Shown: one piece after another, positions 51,545 to 59,944 of the stretch
Layout: each line of letters starts with the position of its first letter
Numbering within the stretch: position 1 is the first letter of the stretch
Origin: Blastococcus sp. CT_GayMR20
GTDB lineage: Bacteria; Actinomycetota; Actinomycetes; Mycobacteriales; Geodermatophilaceae
Length of the DNA stretch: 64,000 nucleotides
Direction: 5' to 3'
Assembly (NCBI RefSeq): GCF_004570345.1
Contig: NZ_SPQM01000009.1
Span: 13,572 to 77,571 of the forward strand
Translations under genes and position numbers: made by a program
The notes under the pieces: model-generated
Told to the model about the DNA's origin: nothing
Database searches by the model: none
The model's input: only the letters and a program-made list of their open reading frames with translations

Positions 51545-52729
51545 ATGAACGCCGACCCCAAGGCCGTCACGTCCGACTTCTACGACCTCGAGGCCCTCCT
51601 GGACGACGAGGACCGGGCGCTGCTGCACCGGGTGCGCGAGTTCATGGACACCGAGGTGCAGCCGATCATCAACGAGTACTGGACGCGGGCGGAGACCCCC
51701 CGCCACCTCATCCCGGGGATCGCCAAGCTGGGGATCGCGGGCACGCCCTACTCCGGGTACGGCTGCCCCGGGAAGTCGACGCTGCTCGACGGCATGATCG
51801 CCATGGAGCTCTCGCGCGGCGACCCGTCCATCTCCACGTTCATGGGCGTCCACGGCGGCCTCGCGATGGGGAGCATCTACCTCTGCGGGTCCGAGGAGCA
51901 GAAGGAACGCTGGCTCCCGGCCATGGCGCGCATGGAGCTGATCGGCGCGTTCGGCCTGACCGAGCCCGACTCCGGCTCCGACGTCGCCCGCGGCCTGCAG
52001 ACCAAGGCCCGCCGGGACGGCGACACGTGGGTGCTGGACGGGCAGAAGAAGTGGATCGGCAACGCCAGCTTCGCCGACCTCGTCATGATCTGGGCGCAGG
52101 ACGTGGAGACGCAGCGGGTGCTGGGCTTCGTCGTCGAGCAGGGCACCGAGGGCTTCACCACCGTCGACCTCGAGGACAAGATCGCGCTGCGCGCCGTGCA
52201 GAACGCGCTGATCACCCTGGACGGGGTGCGGGTGCCGGAGGAGAACCGTCTCCAGGAGGCCAACTCCTTCAAGGACACCGCCAAGGTGCTGAAGATGACG
52301 CGGGCCGGTGTCGCGTGGTCGGCGGTGGGCTGCTCGCGGGGGGCCTACGAGCACGCGCTGCGCTACGCCAACGAGCGCACCCAGTTCGGCAAGCCGATCG
52401 CGAGCTTCCAGCTGGTCCAGGACCTGCTGGTGCGCATGCTCGGCAACATCACCGCCTCGGCGGCCCTGTGCGCCCGGCTCTCCCAGCTCCAGGACGCCGG
52501 GCGGATGACCGACGAGCAGGCGTCGCTGGCGAAGGCGTTCAGCACCGTCCGCATGCGGGAGACCGTCGGCTGGGCCCGGGAGCTCATGGGCGGCAACGGC
52601 ATCCTGCTGGAGCACAACGTCGGCCGGTTCGTCGCCGACGCCGAGGCGATCTACTCCTACGAGGGCACCCGCGAGGTGAACACCCTGATCGTCGGGCGGG
52701 CCATCACGGGCCGCGGCGCGATCGTCTGA
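51545..52729 (+). CDS. Acyl-CoA dehydrogenase, glutaryl-CoA dehydrogenase-like
   Basis: A 394-aa flavoprotein of classical acyl-CoA dehydrogenase length. FAD/substrate signatures are AFGLTEPDSGSDVARGLQT and DGQKKWIGNASFADL; the C-terminal motif ELMGGNGILLEHNVGRF and IYSYEGTREVNTLIVGRAIT carry the catalytic Glu in the YEGT context seen in glutaryl-CoA dehydrogenases. It may oxidise glutaryl-CoA or a related short acyl-CoA with ETF as acceptor. GAGAGG lies upstream of the ATG. It ends 7 bp from the convergent enoyl-CoA hydratase gene. Confidence 0.9.
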   Translation: MNADPKAVTSDFYDLEALLDDEDRALLHRVREFMDTEVQPIINEYWTRAETPRHLIPGIAKLGIAGTPYSGYGCPGKSTLLDGMIAMELSRGDPSISTFMGVHGGLAMGSIYLCGSEEQKERWLPAMARMELIGAFGLTEPDSGSDVARGLQTKARRDGDTWVLDGQKKWIGNASFADLVMIWAQDVETQRVLGFVVEQGTEGFTTVDLEDKIALRAVQNALITLDGVRVPEENRLQEANSFKDTAKVLKMTRAGVAWSAVGCSRGAYEHALRYANERTQFGKPIASFQLVQDLLVRMLGNITASAALCARLSQLQDAGRMTDEQASLAKAFSTVRMRETVGWARELMGGNGILLEHNVGRFVADAEAIYSYEGTREVNTLIVGRAITGRGAIV

Positions 52730-52736
52730 ACACGGA

Positions 52737-53407
52737 TCAGCCGCGGTGGTCGTCCGGGCTGCGCAGGAGCTCCAGGACGCGCTCGTACATGCGCACCTTG
52801 ATGGTCCCCACGGTCGGGCCGGCCTTGCCGGTCATCGACCGCGCGAGGTCGACGGCGGTCGTCCGCACCGACTCCTCGTCGACCGCGTGGTCCACGATCG
52901 CCGCGGCGAGCGCCTCCGTGCCGCCGTAGCGGCGACCGGTGGTCATGGCCTCGTGCGCGGTCTGCGGGGTCAGCCGGGCCTGCACCAGCGCGACATCCCC
53001 CGGGTGAACGGGAGGCCTATGTCGGCCTCGGGCAGGCACCAGAAGCCGCGGTCGGCCCGCATCACCCGGAAGTCGTGGGCCAGCGACAGCATGGCGCCTG
53101 CGGCGAAGGTGTGACCCTGGAGCGCGGCCACGGTGATCACCGGCAGGGCGAGGACGCGCGCCAGCAGCCGGTGGACCCCGAGGATGTAGGACTCGTGCTG
53201 GTCGGAGTGACCGGAGAGCCAGTCCAGGTCCAGGCCGTTCGAGAAGAACTTGCCGCTGGCGGTCGTCACCAGGGCACGCGGTCCCTCGGCCTGCTCCACC
53301 TGCTCCAGGGCCGCGTCGACGGAGGCGATCCAGTCGGGGTGGAACCGGTTCTCACCGTCCCCGAGCTCGAGAAGGAAGACGGCGTCCTGACGGTCGAGCG
53401 TGGGCAT
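52737..53407 (-). pseudogene. Enoyl-CoA hydratase/isomerase with a single-base frameshift
   Basis: Two overlapping frames make one crotonase-family protein. Residues 1-139 (from the ATG at 53407) include the oxyanion-hole blocks ASGKFFSNGLDLDWLSG and LQGHTFAAGAMLSLAHDFRV. The frame then breaks after ADIGLPFTRGM, and the continuation ALVQARLTPQTAHEAM to the natural stop at 52737 is in the next frame. One missing G near 52989-52993 (TCGCGCTGG where TCGGCGCTGG is expected) explains it; restoring it gives 223 aa, a normal length for a short actinobacterial member. It is either a recent mutation or a sequencing error. Convergent with the dehydrogenase at 51545-52729, a likely beta-oxidation partner. 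Confidence 0.85.
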
Positions 53408-53424
53408 CGCTCCACGATGCCTCA

Positions 53425-54330
53425 TCACCCGTCGAACGCGTTCCACCACTCCTCGGCGGCCTCCTCCGGGGTGAGTCCGTCGATCTCCACGGCCCTGTTC
53501 AGCTGGACGAGGTCGTTGGTCGTCAGCCGCGCGCTGACCTCGTCCAGCGCCGTCCGGAGCTCCCCGCCCCAGCGGTCGAGGGCGTCGGCCCGCACGAGGG
53601 GGACGACGTTCTCCGGCGGCTGCAGGTCGCGGTCGTCGATCAGCAGCTGGATGGGCGCCACCGCCAGCCGGGCGTCGGTCGTCTCCAGCAGTCCGACGTC
53701 GATGTCACCGGCGAGCAGCGCCTCGACCGTCGCGGCGCGGGACGGCATGGCGCGGACCTCGCCGAACTGCAGGCCGTAGACGTCCTCGAGGCCCTTGAGG
53801 CAGAACGGGCGGTCAGGGCATTCGGGCGGCCCGCCGAAGGTGAGCTCCGGCGCCAGGTCGGCGAGGTCCGACAGGCGCGCGACGCCGCGCCCCGCGGCGA
53901 AGGCGGTGGTCACGGCGAAGCCGTTCTGGTCCTCGGCCTGGCCGGCGTTCAGCACGAGCACCCCCCGGCCACCCAGGGTCCGGCTGAGGACGGCGCGCAT
54001 CGCCACCGGCTCCCGCGAGAGGCCCGCCGCCGAGGGCCGGTTGAACGCCAGCGCCGTCCCCAGGTAGTCGACGACGACGTCCACGACCCCCTGCATCAGC
54101 GCGGGAGCCACCACCTCCCGGGTGCCGACCCCGTGCACGACCGAGACCGGCAGGCCGGCCCGCCGGGCAGCCTCCGCGTACACCTCGGTGAGGATCTGGT
54201 TCTCGGGGAAGTCGTAGGAGGCGAAGCGGACCTCCGTGGGAGGCCCGTTCGGCGCCGGTGTGCCCGAACCGCACGCGGTGAGCACCGCGATGAGCAGGGC
54301 AGCCAGGAACGCGGCGGGTCGGTGTCGCAC
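53425..54330 (-). CDS. OpuAC-like glycine betaine/choline-type substrate-binding lipoprotein
   Basis: A 301-aa exported lipoprotein. The signal peptide has a hydrophobic core and lipobox LTAC (Cys about residue 20), followed by a GSGTPAPNGPP linker. The mature part resembles OpuAC/ProX-type ABC binding proteins (EVRFASYDFPENQILTEVYA, MQGVVDVVVDYLGTALAFNR, and the later LLAGDIDVGLLETTDARLA). It would capture a quaternary amine for an ABC importer, but no permease or ATPase gene is nearby, so it is an orphan or serves a distant transporter. GTG start at 54330. The 101-bp gap to the divergent PAP2-kinase gene must hold both promoters; no clear boxes were found. Confidence 0.8.
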   Translation of the reverse strand: MRHRPAAFLAALLIAVLTACGSGTPAPNGPPTEVRFASYDFPENQILTEVYAEAARRAGLPVSVVHGVGTREVVAPALMQGVVDVVVDYLGTALAFNRPSAAGLSREPVAMRAVLSRTLGGRGVLVLNAGQAEDQNGFAVTTAFAAGRGVARLSDLADLAPELTFGGPPECPDRPFCLKGLEDVYGLQFGEVRAMPSRAATVEALLAGDIDVGLLETTDARLAVAPIQLLIDDRDLQPPENVVPLVRADALDRWGGELRTALDEVSARLTTNDLVQLNRAVEIDGLTPEEAAEEWWNAFDG

Positions 54331-54431
54331 GACCCCCTCCTCCCGGGCCGGGGCGCGAGCGGGGCCACGGTAACGCCGGGCGGGACGAAAGGGGATGGTC
54401 TCGGCCCGCTTCCTGGTGGAGCATCCCGGTC

Positions 54432-56147
54432 ATGGCCACGCTGCCGCAGGCGCCGCCCGGCCCGGGGCCAGCAGTCCCGGTACCGCGGCCCGCTCCCCCT
54501 GCGATCGCGCGCGTCCGGCGCCGGCGCCGTCCCTCGGGTGAACCACCCCCGCTGCCCCGGCACCTGAACGCCTCGGGCAAGTTCTGGCTGTTCCTCAGCG
54601 CCGTGGTCCTGGTCGCCTGGATCGTGGTCGTCGCGACCGGGACGGTCAGCGCCTTCGACGTCCTGGACACGCGGATCCTGCAGGCGTTCAGCGAGGTCCG
54701 GACACCCTGGCTCACCCGCGTGGCCGAGGCGGCCGGGCTCCTGGCCAGCGTCAAGGCCATCCACGTCATCTGGCTGAGCAACCTCGTGCTCCTGGTGGTC
54801 TTCCGGCGGTGGCGGCACCTGTTCGTGTGGCTCGGCGTCGGTCTGCTCGTCGTCAACCTCGCGGCGACGCTGACCACCACGCTGGTGCGCCCCCGTCCGT
54901 ACGGCGTCGAGGTGATCGGGGAGTGGTCGGGCTTCTCGATGCCGTCCCTGCCGATGACCGTGCTGGCGTGCTTCCTGGTCAGCACCATCTACGCCCTCGT
55001 GCCGCCCGGGCGCTGGCGCACCGTGGGCAAGTGGACGGTGGCGGGCATCCTGGTCCTCACCGCGCTGTCGCGCCTGTACCTCGCCCAGGACCACCCCACC
55101 GGCATCCTCGCCGGCGTGGTCCTCGGCGTCGCCGCGCCGCTGGCCGCCTTCCGGATGCTGACCCCGAACGCCGTCTACCCGGTGCGGTACAGCCGGGCGC
55201 GGCCGGCCCACCTCGACGTGTCGGGCGACCGCGGTGAGGCGATCATCCGGGCTCTGCAGGACCAGCTGGGCGTGCTCGCGACGGCCGTCGAGCCGTTCGG
55301 GTTGTCCGGCTCCGGCGGGTCGACGCCCCTGCGGATCACGGTCAAGGCCGACAGCACCTCGGGCGCCGACGAGAGCTGCATCTTCGGCAAGCTCTACGCC
55401 GCCACGCACGTCCGCTCGGACCGCTGGTACAAGCTCGGTCGGGCCCTGCTCTACGGCCAGCTGGAGGACGAGAAGCCGTTCCACAGCGTCCGGCGGCTGG
55501 TGCAGTACGAGGACTACATCCTGCGCCTGTTCTCCGACGCCGGGCTGCCGGTGCCGCATCCGCTGGGCATCGTGGAGATCACCCCCGAGCGCGAGTACCT
55601 CCTGGTCACCGAGTTCATCACGGGGGCGAAGGAGGCCGGGGAGGCCGAGATCGACGACTCGATCATCGACCAGGGGCTCGCCGTGGTACGCCGGATGTGG
55701 GAGATCGGCATGGCCCACCGCGACATCAAGCCGGCCAACCTGCTCGTGCGCGACGGCACCCTGTTCGTGATCGACTCCGCCTTCGCGGAGGTGCGGCCCA
55801 GTCCCTGGCGGCAGGCGGTCGACCTGGCCAACATGATGCTGGTGCTCGGCCTGCGCACCGACGCCGAACGCGTGTACCAGCGCGCCCGGCGGCAGTTCTC
55901 GGAGGAGGAGATCGCGGAGGCCTTCGCCGCCACCCGCGGGCTGACCATGCCCTCCCAGCTGCGGCGGATGCTGCGTCAGCAGGGACGGGACCTGCACGGC
56001 GACTTCCTGCGCCTGCTCCCCTACCGGTTGCCCCCGGTGCGGATCCAGCGGTGGAGCTGGCGGCGCGCCGGACTGACGCTGACGACGCTGGTCGTGTTCG
56101 CCATCACCGCGCTCATCGTCCTCAACCTGCTGAGGTCACCGTTGTGA
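54432..56147 (+). CDS. PAP2-like membrane domain fused to a lipopolysaccharide-kinase-like domain
   Basis: A 571-aa fusion. A basic/Pro-rich N-terminus is followed by a six-helix PAP2-type domain (about residues 50-245) with LVRPRPYG, SMPSLPM and SRLYLAQDHPTG at the positions of the three phosphatase motifs. The second motif lacks the usual His and the third lacks the usual final Asp. A soluble kinase-like domain (about 260-520) has H429-R-D431-I-K-P-A-N436 as catalytic loop and VID448SAF as metal-binding motif, of the RIO/lipopolysaccharide-kinase type. A C-terminal transmembrane helix ends the protein. It may phosphorylate a membrane lipid or glycolipid. First gene of an overlapping five-gene operon. 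Confidence 0.8.
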   Translation: MATLPQAPPGPGPAVPVPRPAPPAIARVRRRRRPSGEPPPLPRHLNASGKFWLFLSAVVLVAWIVVVATGTVSAFDVLDTRILQAFSEVRTPWLTRVAEAAGLLASVKAIHVIWLSNLVLLVVFRRWRHLFVWLGVGLLVVNLAATLTTTLVRPRPYGVEVIGEWSGFSMPSLPMTVLACFLVSTIYALVPPGRWRTVGKWTVAGILVLTALSRLYLAQDHPTGILAGVVLGVAAPLAAFRMLTPNAVYPVRYSRARPAHLDVSGDRGEAIIRALQDQLGVLATAVEPFGLSGSGGSTPLRITVKADSTSGADESCIFGKLYAATHVRSDRWYKLGRALLYGQLEDEKPFHSVRRLVQYEDYILRLFSDAGLPVPHPLGIVEITPEREYLLVTEFITGAKEAGEAEIDDSIIDQGLAVVRRMWEIGMAHRDIKPANLLVRDGTLFVIDSAFAEVRPSPWRQAVDLANMMLVLGLRTDAERVYQRARRQFSEEEIAEAFAATRGLTMPSQLRRMLRQQGRDLHGDFLRLLPYRLPPVRIQRWSWRRAGLTLTTLVVFAITALIVLNLLRSPL

Positions 56148-56725
56148 GGCGGGCCGGCCGACGGTGGGCGGCGCTGCCGACCGTGCTGCTCGGGCCCGTG
56201 CTGCTCACCGGTTGCATCCGGGTGGCATCCCTGGGCAGTGACCTGGTGGCCTGCAAGGAGGGCGACGAGGGCACCCCGGCCAACGGTGTGGTCCTCATGG
56301 CCCAGTCGGTTCCGAGCGCCGCCTGGGTCCCCTGCCTGGAGGGCATGCCGCTGGGCTGGCACTTCGCGGACATGGAGGCCGACAGCGACTCGGCGGCGTT
56401 CTGGCTGGACTCCGACCGGCACGGGGTCCACGCGATCGAGGTGCAGCTGACCGAGTCGTGCGACACCTCAGGGGCCAGCGAGATCCCCAGCGACCGGCAG
56501 GACATGCGCCGGATGGAGCGGGTGACGCAGGTCAGCCCGCTGTTCGTCGGCCGGCGTTTCTACCTGTTCGAGGGGGGCTGCATCACCGTGCTGTTCTCGA
56601 TCTCCGGCGAGGACCGGTCCGAACCCCTCGCCATCGCCACGCAGGGCCTGGGCACGGTCAGCCGGGACGACCTGCGGGAGCTCGTGCGGGAGGAGAGCGA
56701 CGGTCGGCTGGAGCTGGACCCGTGA
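56144..56725 (+). CDS. Putative lipoprotein (193 aa) in the envelope-lipid operon
   Basis: The N-terminal signal has a hydrophobic stretch and a lipobox-like LLTGC (Cys about residue 24). The rest is a soluble domain with several Cys (ACKEGDE, VPCLEG, ESCDTSG, GGCITV) that could form disulfides outside the membrane. I do not recognise the domain. The GTG start overlaps the upstream stop by 4 bp (GTGA), and its own stop overlaps the flippase-like gene in the same way. Such tight coupling suggests a subunit or accessory role for the neighbouring membrane enzymes. Confidence 0.65.
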   Translation: MRRAGRRWAALPTVLLGPVLLTGCIRVASLGSDLVACKEGDEGTPANGVVLMAQSVPSAAWVPCLEGMPLGWHFADMEADSDSAAFWLDSDRHGVHAIEVQLTESCDTSGASEIPSDRQDMRRMERVTQVSPLFVGRRFYLFEGGCITVLFSISGEDRSEPLAIATQGLGTVSRDDLRELVREESDGRLELDP

Positions 56726-57822
56726 CCGCCGTCGAGCCCCGGACGGCGGAGGCCGGGCACGCCCGCAAGCCCTTGTGGCGGCGCCTGCTGGGACCTCTGC
56801 TGTCGGTCGCGCTGGTCGCCGGCGTGTTCGTCTGGTTCCTGCCGCAGTTCACCAGCCTCTCCGACGTGTGGGCCTCGGTCCGCGCCCTGAGCTGGCTCGA
56901 GGTGACGATCCTGCTCCTCGCAGCGGTGTGGAACCTGGCCACCTACCAGTTCGTCATGGTCGCGACGACGCCCGGCATGACCCTGGGGCAGGCCACGGTG
57001 TCGACCGAGACGTCGACGGCGGTCTCGAACACCGTGATCGGCGGCGCGGCCATCTCCCTCGGCCTCACCTATGCCATGAACTCCTCCTGGGGCTTCTCCC
57101 GCTCCCGGACGTCTGTCTCCCTGCTGGTCTCCGGGCTCTGGAACAACTTCGCGAAGCTCGGCCTGCCCGTGCTCGCCCTGGTCCTGCTGGCCTTCACCGC
57201 GACCCCGACGACCGGACGGCTCGTCGCCGGAGCGGTCGGCGTGGCCGCCCTCGTGGTCGCCGTCGTCCTCCTCGGCATGCTCCTGCGCAGCCGGGCGGCC
57301 GCCGCCCGGCTCGGCACCGCCTTCGGCAAGATCGCGTCGGCGGTACTGCGGCCGTTCGGCAAGGGGCCGGTGTCGGGTTGGGACCGGGCGACCACGAAGT
57401 TCCGCGAGCGCACCGTGCTGCTGCTGCGGGCCCGGTGGCACTGGATCACCCTCGCCACGGTCGTCAGCCACCTCTCGCTGTTCGCCGTCCTGCTGCTGGC
57501 GCTGCGCTTCGTCGGGGTGGGCCCCGAGGAGGTCAGCTTGGCCGAGGCGCTCGCGGTCTTCGCCTTCGCCCGGCTGCTGACGGCCATCCCCTTCACGCCC
57601 GGCGGGCTCGGCGTCATCGAGCTCGCACTCATCACCGGACTCTCGACGGCCGGCGGACCGCGGGCGCTGGTCGCGGCCGCCGTGCTGCTGTTCCGGGCGC
57701 TCACCTACGTGCTGCCGATCCCGATCGGCCTGGCGACGTACATCTTCTGGCGGCGCAACCGGTCCTGGCGGCGGGAGCCGAACTCTGCCCCCCGGACCGA
57801 GCTGGTGCCGGAGACGGTGTGA
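56722..57822 (+). CDS. Lysylphosphatidylglycerol synthase TM-region (AglD/UPF0104) family flippase-like protein
   Basis: A 366-aa polytopic protein with about eight hydrophobic segments. It contains the family motif PFTPGGLGVIELALITGLST and the earlier STAVSNTVIGGAAISLG, as in the N-terminal flippase part of MprF and in AglD-like proteins. It has no aminoacyl-transferase domain, so it would translocate rather than modify a lipid. Both ends overlap neighbours by 4 bp. Its position between kinase/PAP2 and PAP2 genes suggests handling of a phosphorylated lipid or polyprenyl carrier. Confidence 0.85.
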   Translation: MTAVEPRTAEAGHARKPLWRRLLGPLLSVALVAGVFVWFLPQFTSLSDVWASVRALSWLEVTILLLAAVWNLATYQFVMVATTPGMTLGQATVSTETSTAVSNTVIGGAAISLGLTYAMNSSWGFSRSRTSVSLLVSGLWNNFAKLGLPVLALVLLAFTATPTTGRLVAGAVGVAALVVAVVLLGMLLRSRAAAARLGTAFGKIASAVLRPFGKGPVSGWDRATTKFRERTVLLLRARWHWITLATVVSHLSLFAVLLLALRFVGVGPEEVSLAEALAVFAFARLLTAIPFTPGGLGVIELALITGLSTAGGPRALVAAAVLLFRALTYVLPIPIGLATYIFWRRNRSWRREPNSAPRTELVPETV

Positions 57823-58442
57823 GCACGCAGGCGCCCACCCGCCCCATCCCCGTCACGCGCGGCTGGCCGGACCTGGCGCTCGTGGTCGCCGGCTCCGCCG
57901 TGCTCGTCCTCGCCGCCCTGCCGATCGACCGCCACCACGTGGGTGAGCTCGAGGCGGCGGTCTTCCGCGTGCTGAACGGGACCACGGTGCTGCCCTTCGT
58001 GCTCGTCTGGCCCGTCATGCAGCTCGGCAACGTGCTCGTCGTGCCGGCCTCCGCCCTCCTCGCGGCCGCGCGGCACCGGTGGCGACTGGCCGGAGAACTG
58101 CTGCTCGCCGGTGGCGCGACGTACGTGCTGGCCAAGGTGGTGAAGGGCATCGTGACGCGCGGCCGGCCCGACGCGCTGCTGGACGAGGTGGTGCTCCGCG
58201 GGGCCGACGCCGTCGGCCGGGGCTTCGTGTCCGGGCACGCGGCGACGCTGGCTGCCCTCGCCGCCGTCGCCTGGCCGTGGCTGGGCAGGCGCGGCCGGAT
58301 CGCAGTGGCCGTCGGTGTCACCGCGGTCTGCCTCACCCGGGTATACGTCGCCGCCCACCTGCCGCTCGACGTGGTCGGCGGGGCCGGACTGGGGCTCGCC
58401 GTCGCCGGCGTCGTCCGCCTGGCGCTGGGGCGTCCGGCCTGA
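57819..58442 (+). CDS. PAP2-family lipid phosphatase (207 aa)
   Basis: A complete PAP2 membrane phosphatase with K-G-I-V-T-R-G-R-P (motif 1), FVSGHAAT (motif 2, His present) and TRVYVAAHLPLDVVGG (motif 3, His and Asp present). It probably dephosphorylates a phosphatidate or polyprenyl-pyrophosphate substrate on the outer face. GTG start inside the stop of the flippase-like gene; its own stop shares a base with the next ATG. Confidence 0.85.
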   Translation: MSTQAPTRPIPVTRGWPDLALVVAGSAVLVLAALPIDRHHVGELEAAVFRVLNGTTVLPFVLVWPVMQLGNVLVVPASALLAAARHRWRLAGELLLAGGATYVLAKVVKGIVTRGRPDALLDEVVLRGADAVGRGFVSGHAATLAALAAVAWPWLGRRGRIAVAVGVTAVCLTRVYVAAHLPLDVVGGAGLGLAVAGVVRLALGRPA

Positions 58443-59089
58443 TGCTCGTCGACAACCGTCGCGGCCTCCTGGTGAGTGTCTGCCTGCTGGTCGGCGCCCT
58501 GGTGGTGACCCTGCTGTACGTCCTGCCGGCGACGCGTCCGGCCGTCCAGTTCGTGGACGACGCGGTGTGGCGGTTCGCCGGGGTCGTGGAGAACGACCCC
58601 GTGACCGCGCTGGCCAAGGTGTTCTCTCTGGTGGGGAGCGGGATGGTCAACTGGCCGCTGCGGGTGGCCGCCCTCCTCCTGCTCGCCTGGCGGCGGCACT
58701 GGCTGCGCCTGGCGGCGTTCGCCCTCGCCGTCGTCACCAGCGAGGTGCTGATCGGCACGATGAAGGCCGCGATCGGCCGGCCGCGTCCACCGCTGGCACT
58801 GATCGAGACGTCGGGGGCGGCGTTCCCGTCCGGTCACGCGATCGCGACGGCGGTGACGGCCGTCGGGCTGGTGCTGGTGCTCGCCAGTCCCGGTCGCCAG
58901 CGCTGGCGGTGGGAGGTCTACGCGGTGGAGTTCACCGCGGTCATGGCGCTCTCCCGGGTCTACCTGCGGGCGCACTGGTTCTCCGACACCCTCGCCGGCG
59001 CGCTGCTCGGTGCCGGCCTGGCGCTGGGCTGGCCGGCGCTCCTGATGGCGATCCGTCACCGGCGCGACCCGGCCGCGTCGACGTCCTGA
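58442..59089 (+). CDS. PAP2-family lipid phosphatase (215 aa)
   Basis: A second complete PAP2 enzyme with canonical motifs: K-A-A-I-G-R-P-R-P, FPSGHAIA and SRVYLRAHWFSDTLAG. Only short membrane-associated termini flank the six-helix core. It starts with an ATG overlapping the previous stop (TGATG). Last gene of the operon; the following 124 bases contain no clear hairpin. Having two intact and one degenerate PAP2 domains in one operon suggests division of labour on related lipids. Confidence 0.88.
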   Translation: MLVDNRRGLLVSVCLLVGALVVTLLYVLPATRPAVQFVDDAVWRFAGVVENDPVTALAKVFSLVGSGMVNWPLRVAALLLLAWRRHWLRLAAFALAVVTSEVLIGTMKAAIGRPRPPLALIETSGAAFPSGHAIATAVTAVGLVLVLASPGRQRWRWEVYAVEFTAVMALSRVYLRAHWFSDTLAGALLGAGLALGWPALLMAIRHRRDPAASTS

Positions 59090-59213
59090 CCCAGGCGTCC
59101 ACGATGCACCCGGACGGGTGAGAGCCGCCCTGGAACGCCTGGATCCCGCGGCGGATCTGCCGATGGGACATCGAAGCCGGCCGACGGGGCCGGACCAGGA
59201 CGGAGCAGTACGC

Positions 59214-59786
59214 ATGACCGCGAAGACGACCAAGCGCCGCACGGGCCTGTCCGGCGCCCTCGGTTCCAAGGCGCTGGAGCGCGTGCTGATCGTGGCCGCC
59301 GTCGCCGCCGTGCTCGTCGCGTTCGGCGCGTGGTACGCCATGGCCCGCCCAGGCGGCACCGAGGCGGCCGGGTCGAGCTCCTCGACGACCGCGCCCTCCT
59401 CCGCTGCGCCGTCCGTCGAGACGTCCCCCACGCCCTCGGCCGAGGCGCCGGCCGCCACGACCCCCGCGCCGCCGTCCGTGGCGGCCGAGGCGCCGGCCGA
59501 GCAGGCCGGCACCGGAACTCCGGCCGCCTCCACCACCGCCGGAGCACCGGCCCAGACGGCGGCCCCGCAGACGTTCCTCGACGAGGTCACCGACTCCGGG
59601 CTCGCCCCGCCCGTCGACGACGCGCAGAAGCTGAAGATGGCCCGGGACGTCTGCAACGAGATGTCCTACGGCGCGACCCCCGAGGACGTGACCCGCGCCC
59701 TGACGTTCGCCGGGGCGACCGACGCCGAGGCCGCCAACTTCGTGCAGCTGGCACTCACGAACATCTGCCCGGAGTACGCGCGCTGA
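59214..59786 (+). CDS. Membrane-anchored DUF732-domain protein
   Basis: A 190-aa protein. A basic cytoplasmic start is followed by one transmembrane helix (about residues 24-44) and a long Ala/Pro/Ser/Thr linker (about 45-115). The C-terminal DUF732-like domain (TFLDEVTDSGLAPPVDDAQK to VQLALTNICPEYAR) has the family's two conserved Cys (RDVCNEM and NICPEY). DUF732 proteins are secreted or surface-anchored in Actinobacteria with unknown function. The ATG at 59214 was chosen because the transmembrane segment follows at normal distance; the open frame reaches back to 59118. Confidence 0.75.
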   Translation: MTAKTTKRRTGLSGALGSKALERVLIVAAVAAVLVAFGAWYAMARPGGTEAAGSSSSTTAPSSAAPSVETSPTPSAEAPAATTPAPPSVAAEAPAEQAGTGTPAASTTAGAPAQTAAPQTFLDEVTDSGLAPPVDDAQKLKMARDVCNEMSYGATPEDVTRALTFAGATDAEAANFVQLALTNICPEYAR

Positions 59787-59944
59787 CCCCTCCCGGGGGC
59801 GGCTGAGCGGCACCTCGGTCGCCCTGCCGGTCCCCTGGAGCTGTGGTTGAGTAATCGGGGTCACATCTGCGCCCGGGGGAAGCGGCGCACCCTCCGGGTT
59901 CCTCCGCGGCAGCGCAGCGCAGCGCGCCCCGAGGAGACCCGCCC

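Noticed and set aside
50614..51570. Extension of the PspC-domain gene to 432 codons
   Set aside because: The upstream part is antisense to nothing but overlaps the hemerythrin-like gene in another frame and is Arg/Pro/Gly-rich; the ATG at 50613 sits at the normal distance from the PspC domain.
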